In this document: positions 36,252 to 46,352 of the stretch, one piece after another | Position numbering within the stretch: the stretch's first letter is position 1 | How the letters are laid out: each line of letters begins with the position of its first letter | From: Dokdonella sp. | GTDB lineage: Bacteria; Pseudomonadota; Gammaproteobacteria; Xanthomonadales; Rhodanobacteraceae | DNA: 58,469 nucleotides | Direction: 5' to 3' | Assembly (NCBI RefSeq): GCF_019634845.1 | Contig: NZ_JAHCAQ010000020.1 | Location: 1-58,469, forward strand | The notes under the pieces: generated by a model | What the model saw: the letters and a program-made list of their open reading frames with translations, nothing else | The model's database searches: none | Told to the model about the DNA's origin: nothing | Translations under genes and position numbers: made by a program

Positions 36252-36920
36252 ATGCGCATCCTCGTGGTGGAAGACGACACCCTCGTCGCCGACGCGATCC
36301 GGCGCGGCCTGCAGGACGCTGGCCATGCGGTCGATTGCGTCGGATCAGCCGAACAGGCACTGGCCGCGGTCGATGCCGAGAACTTCAACCTGGCCGTGAT
36401 CGACATCGGCCTGCCCGGCGCCGATGGCCTGGCCCTGCTGGCGCAACTGCGCCGCCAGCATGCGGCCCTGCCGGTGCTCATGCTCACCGCGCGCGATGGC
36501 ATGGCCGACCGCGTCGGCGCGCTCGACCAGGGCGCCGACGACTACATGGTCAAGCCGTTCGCGCTGGCCGAACTCGTGGCGCGCTGCCGCGCGCTGCTGC
36601 GACGCAGTCATTCGGTCGCTGCGATGCAGCTGCGGTTCGGTGCCTGCGTGCTCGACTTTGGCGCGCGTCGCGCCTGCGGCCGCGACGGCGACATTGCCCT
36701 GACCCGGCGCGAATGGGCCGTACTCGAATGTCTGGCGCTCAACACCGGCCGCGTGGTGGCCAAGGACCGACTGCTGCAGGCGATCGCGAGCTGGGATGCC
36801 GACATCGGCGCCAATGCCATCGAGGTCTACGTTTCGCGCCTGCGCAACAAGCTCGGCGCCGAGGTGCCGCTGCGCACCGTGCGCGGTCTCGGCTACCGCC
36901 TCGATGTCGATGCCGGCTGA
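36252..36920 (+). CDS. OmpR-family response regulator (QseB/TctD-like)
   Basis: A 222-residue regulator. The receiver has E7, D8, D9, phosphoacceptor D51 in AVIDIGLPGADG, T79 and K101 in GADDYMVKPF. The winged-helix domain has LTRREWAVLECLALNTGRVV and IEVYVSRLRNKLG ending RGLGYRL. It is followed by its kinase gene with an 11-nt overlap. The D-I-G-LPGADG and A-L-[DT]-x-GADDYMVKP pattern fits the TctD/QseB branch. Confidence 0.9.
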   Translation: MRILVVEDDTLVADAIRRGLQDAGHAVDCVGSAEQALAAVDAENFNLAVIDIGLPGADGLALLAQLRRQHAALPVLMLTARDGMADRVGALDQGADDYMVKPFALAELVARCRALLRRSHSVAAMQLRFGACVLDFGARRACGRDGDIALTRREWAVLECLALNTGRVVAKDRLLQAIASWDADIGANAIEVYVSRLRNKLGAEVPLRTVRGLGYRLDVDAG

Positions 36921-38283
36921 ACCCCGCGCCTCCTCGGTCAGCCGCCGCCTGCTCGGCTTGCTGCTGCTGCCACTGGGTCTGCTGCTCGGCATCGGCCTGT
37001 TCGTCGACTATCGCAGCGGCGCGGCGGCGATCCACGGCGGCTACGATCGCGCGCTGCGCGAGATGGCGCTGGCGATCGGGGCCCACCTGCACGATGCCAA
37101 TGACGATGGCCGCGTCGACGCCGACCTGCCGCCGCAGGCGATCGCCGTGCTGCGCGCCGACAGCCAGGATGACATCCACTATGCAGTGCGTACCGCCGGC
37201 GGCGAACTCGTCAGCGGTGACGCCGACCTCGCGGTACTGCCGCCCACCAGCGGCGATACGGTGTTTCGTGACGCCCGGCTCGGCGGCGAACCGATCCGGA
37301 TCGTCGAACTGGCGTTGCCGGTGGGGCGGGCCCGAGTCACGATCGCGGTGGCCGAGACCCTCCACAAGCGCAGCGCCGCCTTGCGCCACCTGCTCGCCAG
37401 CAGCGTGATCACCGATCTGGTGCAACTGCTCGGCACCTTGTTGCTGGTATGGCTCGGCGTGCGTTATGGCGTGCGCCCGCTGCGCGCACTCGGCGAACAG
37501 ATCGCACAGCGTTCGGCGCTCGATCTGGCACCGCTGCGGGCCGCGCCGGTGCCAGCCGAAGTGCGCCCGCTCGTGCACACGCTCAATGCGCTGTTCGCAA
37601 CCGTGCGCGAGGCGGCGCGCGCGCAGCAGCAGTTCATCGCCGATGCCGCACATCAGGTGCGCACGCCGCTGGCGGGCATCATCGCCCAGCTCGACACGCT
37701 CGAGCGCGAGCCGATGGCGGAGTCGTTGCGGCTGCGCCTGCGCAGCCTGCACGATGCCTGCGTGCGGCTGGCGCACACGGCCAACCAGTTGCTGGCGCTG
37801 GCGCGCTCCGAGCGCACCGCGATCACGGGCGAAGACTTCACCCGCGTCGATCTCGCGCAGCTGGCGCAGGAGGTGGTTGCGCACGAGCTGGATCGTTCGC
37901 TCGGCCGCGGCATCGACCTCGGCGCCGAGGTGGCCCCGGCGATCGTGCGCGGCAACCCGTGGCTGTTGCGCGAGCTGCTCGCCAATCTCGTCGACAACGC
38001 GCTCGCCTACACCCCGCGCGGCGGTCACGCCACCGTGCGCAGCGGCGCTGACGCCAGCGGCCGCTGGCTCGAGGTCGAGGACGATGGTCCCGGCATCGCC
38101 CCGCACCGCCGCGACGAGGTGCGCGCGCGCTTTGCGCGCCTGCCGGGCTCGCCCGGTGACGGCTGTGGCCTGGGCCTGGCGATCGTCGACGAAATCGCGC
38201 GCGTGCACGATGCGCGCTTCGTGCTCGAAGCCGGCGGCGACGGTCGCGGCACGCGCGCCCGCATCACGTTCGCTGATCGCTGA
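36910..38283 (+). CDS. Sensor histidine kinase (TctE/QseC-like)
   Basis: A 457-residue membrane kinase. A first transmembrane helix (about residues 13-30) precedes a periplasmic domain of the 2CSK_N type (GYDRALREMALAIGAHLHD), then a second helix near 160-180. The H-box is FIADAAHQVRTPLAGI, N-box LANLVDNALAYTP, G1 VEDDGPGIAP and G2 GLGLAIVDEIARVHDA. In this branch the kinases sense carboxylates or other small molecules; the signal here is unknown. The start used is the ATG at 36910 (MPAEPRASSVSRRLL); another ATG lies 6 nt upstream. Confidence 0.87.
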   Translation: MPAEPRASSVSRRLLGLLLLPLGLLLGIGLFVDYRSGAAAIHGGYDRALREMALAIGAHLHDANDDGRVDADLPPQAIAVLRADSQDDIHYAVRTAGGELVSGDADLAVLPPTSGDTVFRDARLGGEPIRIVELALPVGRARVTIAVAETLHKRSAALRHLLASSVITDLVQLLGTLLLVWLGVRYGVRPLRALGEQIAQRSALDLAPLRAAPVPAEVRPLVHTLNALFATVREAARAQQQFIADAAHQVRTPLAGIIAQLDTLEREPMAESLRLRLRSLHDACVRLAHTANQLLALARSERTAITGEDFTRVDLAQLAQEVVAHELDRSLGRGIDLGAEVAPAIVRGNPWLLRELLANLVDNALAYTPRGGHATVRSGADASGRWLEVEDDGPGIAPHRRDEVRARFARLPGSPGDGCGLGLAIVDEIARVHDARFVLEAGGDGRGTRARITFADR

Positions 38284-40639
<2,356 letters not shown>

Positions 40640-40683
40640 CCGCCGGCTGACACGCTGGCACAGCCGGCTTGCGGTCCCATGCC

Positions 40684-40720
40684 GGGGCGCGCCGCCATCG
40701 TGGTGGCGCGCCCCTTTTTT
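40684..40720 (+). terminator. Terminator of the M4 protease gene
   Basis: A 14-bp stem (40684-40697 with 40701-40714, one G-T pair) with a 3-nt loop is followed by six T. It lies 45 bp after the protease stop. Confidence 0.92.
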
Positions 40721-40776
40721 CGCCTCGTGCGGATGAATCGCCGCGCGGCGGACAAGCTCGCCTGACGTGGCGCGGC

Positions 40777-41595
40777 TTACTTTTTGCGGCTGGCGTCGTA
40801 GCGTTCCTGCGCCATGTGCAGTGCGCGCTGGCCGGCGTCGCGCAGCGCATCGATTTCACCCTGCGCCAGTTGGCCGCCGCCGCGCTTCTCGTTGACGATG
40901 AGCTCGCCGGCGTCGTTCCAGCCCAGTGAGGCACCGCCCTTCTGCTGGACGAACATGAGCTTGCCATCCTTGCTGAACGCGTAGTGGACGGCCTCGCGAC
41001 CACCCGCGTCGAACAGCGTATTGACGCGCACGAAGCGCACCACGTTGGTCTCGGCAAACGCATCCCAGGCAATCGAGGCCGCGTCGGTGGTGTAGTTGCC
41101 ATTGACCGACTTCATGCCGCCGATGCGGCCCTGCAGCTTGGCGAACTCGGCCTTGAGCGCTTCGGCCGGCGTCGCCTCGGCGGTCAGCATGATCTGTACA
41201 TTGGTGCCGGCGCCGTGGGTGAGCACGGGCGTGGCGAGCCCTGCCTTGTACACGCGGTCGCCGTCGATGAGCAGCGCCCTGACCTCATAGCTGCGCCCTG
41301 CTTCGACGCGCGCCGGATCGAAGTCGAGGCTGAAGTTGTACGGCGGGTTGCCGCTCACGTCGATGGTCTTCTCGGCCAGCGGCGCGTCCGGCAAGGCCGA
41401 ATCGATGAGCTTGGTACGCAGCTTGGCACCCGGGCCGAGCACCGCCGGATCATGCAGCAGCACCGAGGCCGAGATCGTCGAGCCGGGCGCGATCGCGGGC
41501 TTGCCGTTGGCCGCCGTGGCGGCATTCTGCTGGCCGGAATCGCAACCGCCCAGCAGTGCCAGCGCGGCGAGGACCGCGATCCAATATGTGCGCAT
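40777..41595 (-). CDS. YbaY-like lipoprotein
   Basis: A 272-residue lipoprotein with lipobox LLGGC (Cys18). Residues about 35-130 form a YbaY/YscW-type beta-sandwich (STISASVLLHDPAVLGPGAK, then YNFSLDFDPARVEAGRSYEV). The second half, ending YDASRKK, is a less typical region with QQKGGASLGWNDAGELIVNE and is not recognised. YbaY-type lipoproteins act as envelope chaperones or adhesion-related factors; the function here is unknown. Convergent with the M4 protease gene. The last solidly intact chromosomal gene before the remnant region. Confidence 0.8.
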   Translation of the reverse strand: MRTYWIAVLAALALLGGCDSGQQNAATAANGKPAIAPGSTISASVLLHDPAVLGPGAKLRTKLIDSALPDAPLAEKTIDVSGNPPYNFSLDFDPARVEAGRSYEVRALLIDGDRVYKAGLATPVLTHGAGTNVQIMLTAEATPAEALKAEFAKLQGRIGGMKSVNGNYTTDAASIAWDAFAETNVVRFVRVNTLFDAGGREAVHYAFSKDGKLMFVQQKGGASLGWNDAGELIVNEKRGGGQLAQGEIDALRDAGQRALHMAQERYDASRKK

Positions 41596-41793
41596 GATGA
41601 ATGACCTCCGAAACTGGTGACGGTAATGACCTGACCCCGGATCGCGCTGCCGGCGCGGTGCCGATGCCGAGGGCAGGCCCGGGGGCGCCGCGATGGAACG
41701 CCGGCTGCCCGATTGCGGCGGGCGCTCGGCGCGGCGTGAGTGGCCGACGATAATCCGCCGCGTCGGCAGGCGCAACGTCCAAGGCCCGGCCCT

Positions 41794-41820
41794 GCGGTCG
41801 CGGCGGTCGCGGCGGTCGCG
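41794..41820. repeat. Three perfect copies of a 9-nt tandem repeat
   Basis: GCGGTCGCG is repeated three times without a mismatch directly beside the point where the transposase fragment loses homology. It may mark slippage or a deletion junction. Confidence 0.7.
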
Positions 41821-41827
41821 TCATGCG

Positions 41828-41969
41828 TTGGTCGTGCGCCCAGGGACTGCGCCGCCGCCGGCACCCCGTCCTTCACCGCCCTCAGCAGCGCTTGCTGCTT
41901 GAACTCCGCGCTGAAGCGGGCGCGCCGCGCCTTCTGTCCTGCCGTCTTCTTTGTTCCCATGCCATGCAC
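41828..41969 (-). pseudogene. Transposase orfA N-terminal remnant (IS3-like)
   Basis: About 44 codons starting MHGMGTKKTAGQKARRARF, followed by SAEFKQQALLRAVKDGVPA, match the beginning of IS3-family OrfA helix-turn-helix proteins (xxFSxEFKxxAxxxAxxxG). After LGA the homology stops and low-complexity repeats follow. No orfB and no second inverted repeat are visible, so only a fragment is left. Confidence 0.6.
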
Positions 41970-41994
41970 CTCGGTTTGCGATAGTGAATCGCTT

Positions 41995-42219
41995 AACCGG
42001 GTGTCCGTCGAGCGCGAGCAAGATCAGACTGACTTCTGGCTGGCAATGACGGCCTTCGGCTACGCGCTGGATGATCCCGACGCCGCGCTGCGCGCGTTCC
42101 GCCGACGCTTCCGCGCCATGGAAGGAAGCGACGCACCGCGCGATGCCGAAGACGCCCGCATCCTTCATTCGCTGGTGGAACCCCTGCGCTCGCCCCGCGC
42201 AGCCAGCCCTGCAGACTGA
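41995..42219 (+). pseudogene. 3' remnant of an N-acetylmuramoyl-L-alanine amidase gene
   Basis: An open stretch of 74 codons without a proper start encodes DQTDFWLAMTAFGYALDDPD, then ALRAFRRRFR and DAEDARILHSLV. This looks like the C-terminal peptidoglycan-binding end of AmpD/AmiD-type amidases (AFGY...LRAFQRHFR...AILxxL). The 5' part of the gene is absent and replaced by the transposase remnant on the other strand, so this is probably a truncated gene. Confidence 0.5.
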
Positions 42220-42266
42220 GCCGCCGGACGCTGCGGACCGCACGGCAGCAACCTCCGGATTGAGGC

Positions 42267-43784
42267 TCAACCTCCCTCGAATCCATTCATGAACACGCGA
42301 TCGGTATTCCGGCCACGCGAGAGCAGTTCCAGATAAACCTCCAGGTTGGTGTAGCCGGCCACGCCCAGAAGCGGCAGCGACAGCGTGGAACCGTTGTTGT
42401 CGGCGGCGTTCGGGTTGAGGCCGTGGGCCAGCTCGAAGGCATCGGGCATACCGTCCTCGTCGCTGTCGGACGGTGGTACGGGCGGATTGGCCGGAGGGAA
42501 ATCAAGGTTCAGGGCGTCGTTGGCGACGGGCTGCTCGTGCGGAACGTTCGGAATCGTGCCGCCGAGCGCGGAAGCGGTGATGCGCCGATCCATCGGATCG
42601 TGCGGTCGGGCGCCCGCCGACGGTACGACGATAGACAGCAGGTTGGCCGTTGGGACATAGCCGATCGCCGGGAACGGGTGCCGCGTACTGCGCCGGGTCG
42701 CGCTGCCCATGTCGGTATTGCCGGTCGGCAGCGTCGCTGCAAAGTCGTTGCAGCAGTAGAACAGCGCGTAGTCCTGCAGGGAGGGATACCGGTCGACGCG
42801 GTTGTCGCTCACGTAGAGGCTGTTCTGGCTGTTGTGCAACATCGCGATCTCGACCATGCCGTAGGGAAACGCCGGGCGCACGTGGAACAGGTTGCCGACC
42901 ATGTTGTACTGCACCCGATAGGGCCCGTTGGCGGCATCGCCATCGACCCATTGCGCATAGGTGACGTAGTAGTACGGATCGAAGTAGTAGTTGTTGGAAA
43001 CCTCCAGCCGCAGCGGCACGCTCTGGCAGGCATCGATGAGGCGCGGCGGTATATCGTCCTGCGAGCTTGATTCGCAGTTGATCTCGGGCAGGCGGCCCAT
43101 GATGCGGTAGAACAGGTTGCGCACGAGGCTGATGCCGTCCTGCGGCCAGGCGGTGTTGGCATAATTGAGCAGGATGCCGCCGTAGATCGCGTGTCCGCCC
43201 TCGGTTTCGGCCAGGATCGAGTTCTGGATCGTGACCTCCGAGGCCCAGCTCAGCTGCACCGCCTCGTCGTTGGCGTTGGCCATGGAAACGTGGTCGATCA
43301 TCACGCGCTTGACGCCGTCCAGTCGCAATGCGTCGTCGTGCGGGCAATGCCCCGGCGTAACCTGGCAAGCCGGACGCAGGCGCAGGTGGCGCACGATGAG
43401 GTTGTCGCAGGATTCCCCGCCGTAGTGGACGCCGCAGGACAGGCCGCGCACGATCACCCCACCCGGTGAGGTCTGTCCCGCGATGGTGACGTTGCCCGAT
43501 CGCACTTGCACGGGACCGTCGATGACCCCGCTGACCTCGAACACGATCGTGCGTGCACCGGGCTGCCGCAGCGCCCAGCTGAGCGAACCGCGATTGCCCG
43601 AACCTTGCGTCCCTCCCGGATCGACCGCCAAGGTATCGACGATCAACACCTGCCCACCGCGTCCACCCGAGGCGACGGCGCCGAATCCCTCCGCCCCTGG
43701 GAAACTCGGCAAAGGCTGCGCCCCCAACGGCAAACCGCAAGACATCCCGCCCAGCAAACCCACCACCACAAACAAGGCGCTCAT
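42267..43784 (-). CDS. Exported pectate lyase-like (PL1-type beta-helix) protein with C-terminal VFMNGFE tag
   Basis: A 505-residue exported protein. After a signal peptide (MSALFVVVGLLGGMSCGLPLGA) it starts LPSFPGAEGFGAVASGGRGG, the usual start of bacterial pectate-lyase-like beta-helices, with NRGSLSWAL, TIVFEVSG, NVTIAGQTSPGG and the HLRLRP/DDALRLDG coils. A later DSDEDGMPDAFELAHGLNP is a calcium-binding thrombospondin-3-like motif. The last residues, DRVFMNGFEGG, match the shared tail. Catalytic Lys/Arg residues cannot be assigned with confidence, so the polysaccharide substrate is open. An alternative start lies at 43829. Confidence 0.82.
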   Translation of the reverse strand: MSALFVVVGLLGGMSCGLPLGAQPLPSFPGAEGFGAVASGGRGGQVLIVDTLAVDPGGTQGSGNRGSLSWALRQPGARTIVFEVSGVIDGPVQVRSGNVTIAGQTSPGGVIVRGLSCGVHYGGESCDNLIVRHLRLRPACQVTPGHCPHDDALRLDGVKRVMIDHVSMANANDEAVQLSWASEVTIQNSILAETEGGHAIYGGILLNYANTAWPQDGISLVRNLFYRIMGRLPEINCESSSQDDIPPRLIDACQSVPLRLEVSNNYYFDPYYYVTYAQWVDGDAANGPYRVQYNMVGNLFHVRPAFPYGMVEIAMLHNSQNSLYVSDNRVDRYPSLQDYALFYCCNDFAATLPTGNTDMGSATRRSTRHPFPAIGYVPTANLLSIVVPSAGARPHDPMDRRITASALGGTIPNVPHEQPVANDALNLDFPPANPPVPPSDSDEDGMPDAFELAHGLNPNAADNNGSTLSLPLLGVAGYTNLEVYLELLSRGRNTDRVFMNGFEGG

Positions 43785-44042
43785 GAACCGCACGGCATCG
43801 CTCCCAATCGTTCCGCGTGCACACCGCATCGCCCCTATCCAAGCGCAACTCGGCACCGGAAGGAGACAGGTCGATGTGATGGGCTTCACGAAAACCAGAT
43901 CGGGCAACGATGGGCCGCAGCTTTGCGCCGGAAGCCGCCTCAGGCCCGCGCCAGGCCGGCGTAGATCTCTTCCTCCCGCGCAGAGCGCCCTTGCCCCTCC
44001 TCGGGACTGTGGCACCTCCGCGCCGCTCCGGGCCGGGAGGAA

Positions 44043-46136
44043 TCACGACCCATCAAACCCGTCGGCGAACAGGGGTGCCTCGTTCACGTGGATTGGAATG
44101 GCGACAATGACTTCGTTGAACTGGCCAAGGCCATTGGTGATACGGAAGGTCACGCCATAGGTTCCTTCGCTGCCCAATGGAGGCGTGCCGGATAGGACGG
44201 CAGTATCCGGGTTCAGGCTCAATCCGGGTGGAAGGCCGGTGGCGGTGAAGATCACTGCGCCGCCCTGGCCGTTGGATTGCAGGGTGTAGTTTTCGTAAGG
44301 CACGCCGACATGGCCATCCGGCGGGTTCACGTCGTAAAGCACGGGTGCGGCGACGGGGGTTTCCAGGGCGCCGGCGTCCTGGATGCCGAAGGTGTTGGGC
44401 ACGGCGGGGATGTCGATGTTGCGGTTGCCGCGATCGCGGGTCGGGTCGCTTGCGGTGTAGGGCGCAAAATCGCGGCCTGCACCGCCGGCAAGGTAGTACT
44501 TGCCATTGTTCGCATCGGCGAACACCGGCGTGCCGACGATGTTCACCGGCAGGCCGCCCACGGTCACTGTGTTGATGCCGCTGAGATCGTTGACGACGCT
44601 GTAGCGCACCACATCGCCCAGGGTGCTTCCCAGCACCACACGCTTGCCGGGCTGATGCACGAGGCTGCGCTGGAGCGAGAAACTCCCCAAGGTTCCGTTA
44701 CTGCCAAACATGACGGCAGTGGCTCCGATGAGGTTGTCGGCAATGGTGACGGCGGCGAAGTGGCAGGTCGAACGGAAGTGGCAGCCATCAAACAACATGC
44801 CGGTGACGTCGTTGTGATCAAAGAGGGCGCCCTCCGACAGGAAATACGAAGAACCCGGAGTTATATCGTCGACAAACTGGAACAGCGTGGCACCGGCATT
44901 GCCCGTCAGGCGCGTGCCGCGCAGGAAAACGGAAAGATCGCCGCCATCGTCGTCGCGCGACGCGCGGATCGCGGCGCCGGGCTTGGCCTGGCTGCCGTCG
45001 TAGGCAAGGTTGTTGGCAATGAGGTTGCATTCGATCGTGCGCGAGCAGCGTTTGCGTCCTTCCTGTTCGGCAAAGTCGGAGGTGGCGGTGAAACGGCCTT
45101 CATCGCCCTCCACGTACAGGGCCACCGCACCGCCGCCCTGTCTGGCGGAGTTGTCCGCAACGATGCTGTCGTAGAGCGTTGCTTGCGCGGCCTTCTCCAG
45201 CGTCATGCCGCCGCCGAAGCGATCCGAGCTGTTGCCCGTGATGCGCGTGGGCATGGTGGGCGTGAGATTGCCCACGGCAAGGCGCGAGGTGTAGTAGATC
45301 ATGGCAAGACCGCCGCCCGGGCCGCTGGCGGTGTTGCCAAAGATTGCGGGCAGTGGGCCTGCCGCCAGTTTGAGGTCGCAATGCCGCCCGAGTACGCCGC
45401 CGCCATAGGCACCACCTGATGGTGGTGTGCTGCCGGTTTCCACCGCACCGCCTGCCACGTTCTGCCAGAACGTGGTGTACATGCCCTGCACCGTCACGAG
45501 TGCCTGAGAGCAGTAAAAACCTCCGCCGCCGTACGCGCCGCGGTTGTTGCTCATGACCACATTGTCAAGCAGGTACAGCGAACTGGTGGCTCCACCACTG
45601 CCATCGGGCAAGTTCGGGCCACGCACGCTGACAGCCCCGCCGTAGCCTGCGGAATTGCCGCTGAAAAGAACGTTCTGGATCACGATCAGATGCGGGCCCG
45701 CGGTGACATCCAGCGCTCCGCCGTAGCTTTCGTCATCGAGCAGTTCATCGCCATTGCGGAACTCCAGGTTCTCGAGACGAATATCCGTGGAGCCGCCATT
45801 GACATTGAGAATGCTTCGACGCGCGCCACCTGTACCGCTCAGCACCGGGCGCGTCCATGGAATGCCAACGCTGTCGCAGGGCTGCGCACCCACGAGCCGG
45901 ATGAACTTGTTGGATATGTCCAGATTTTCGTTGTAGGTGGCATTGCCTGAGATCAGGATGGTGGTGAAGTCGCCCGGCGACGACGACGCGGCATTGATGG
46001 CGGCTTGCACGGTCGAATGGGTGCAGCTGCCGATCGGTCCGACCGGACCGACGCGCAGGGTGAACTCGGCGCCGTGAAGTGCCGGAGTCGCTGCCAGAAA
46101 CAGCGGGGCAAGAAGACAGACAAGGCGGGAGAGCAT
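44043..46136 (-). CDS. Exported beta-helix (Pmp-like repeat) protein with Ig-like domain and C-terminal LFADGFD tag
   Basis: A 697-residue exported protein with signal peptide MLSRLVCLLAPLFLAATPALHG. SCTHSTVQAAINAA begins a right-handed parallel beta-helix with repeated GGA/GGG and NN turns (ESYGGALDV, NRGAYGGGGFYCS, SDRFGGGMTLEK, RQGGGAVALY) like chlamydial Pmp repeats. Around residues 600-690 is a putative Ig/He-PIG domain (ATGLPPGLSLNPDTAVLSGTP). The protein ends NEAPLFADGFDGS. It is paralogous to the beta-helix gene at 49159-50871. Probably exposed on or released from the cell surface. Confidence 0.8.
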   Translation of the reverse strand: MLSRLVCLLAPLFLAATPALHGAEFTLRVGPVGPIGSCTHSTVQAAINAASSSPGDFTTILISGNATYNENLDISNKFIRLVGAQPCDSVGIPWTRPVLSGTGGARRSILNVNGGSTDIRLENLEFRNGDELLDDESYGGALDVTAGPHLIVIQNVLFSGNSAGYGGAVSVRGPNLPDGSGGATSSLYLLDNVVMSNNRGAYGGGGFYCSQALVTVQGMYTTFWQNVAGGAVETGSTPPSGGAYGGGVLGRHCDLKLAAGPLPAIFGNTASGPGGGLAMIYYTSRLAVGNLTPTMPTRITGNSSDRFGGGMTLEKAAQATLYDSIVADNSARQGGGAVALYVEGDEGRFTATSDFAEQEGRKRCSRTIECNLIANNLAYDGSQAKPGAAIRASRDDDGGDLSVFLRGTRLTGNAGATLFQFVDDITPGSSYFLSEGALFDHNDVTGMLFDGCHFRSTCHFAAVTIADNLIGATAVMFGSNGTLGSFSLQRSLVHQPGKRVVLGSTLGDVVRYSVVNDLSGINTVTVGGLPVNIVGTPVFADANNGKYYLAGGAGRDFAPYTASDPTRDRGNRNIDIPAVPNTFGIQDAGALETPVAAPVLYDVNPPDGHVGVPYENYTLQSNGQGGAVIFTATGLPPGLSLNPDTAVLSGTPPLGSEGTYGVTFRITNGLGQFNEVIVAIPIHVNEAPLFADGFDGS

Positions 46137-46352
46137 GGCGCGGCCCGTGGCAATGACCAGCGAAAGACTGGCCTTCGCTGGAATTGACGAGTTTTCGTGC
46201 GCAGACCCGACGTGGTGTTGTGCATGAGCCAGCTCGGCCCAGACTGAGTGGCGGCTGCACCGGCAACTTTGCCGGTTTTGATCGTCAAGGCCGTGTGTGG
46301 CGGAAGCGCTGGTCCAGCGCCGGAAACGTCAAATGGCGTCCGTATCCGTTGT

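Noticed and set aside
41740-42219. A single 159-codon plus-strand gene across the remnant region
   Set aside because: Its first half is the reverse complement of the transposase fragment and the 9-nt repeat; only the second half looks like protein-coding sequence.
46257-46276. Hairpin ACCGGC/GCCGGT followed by TTTT between two minus-strand genes
   Set aside because: The T-run is on the plus strand, where no gene ends; on the minus strand it lacks a T-tract.
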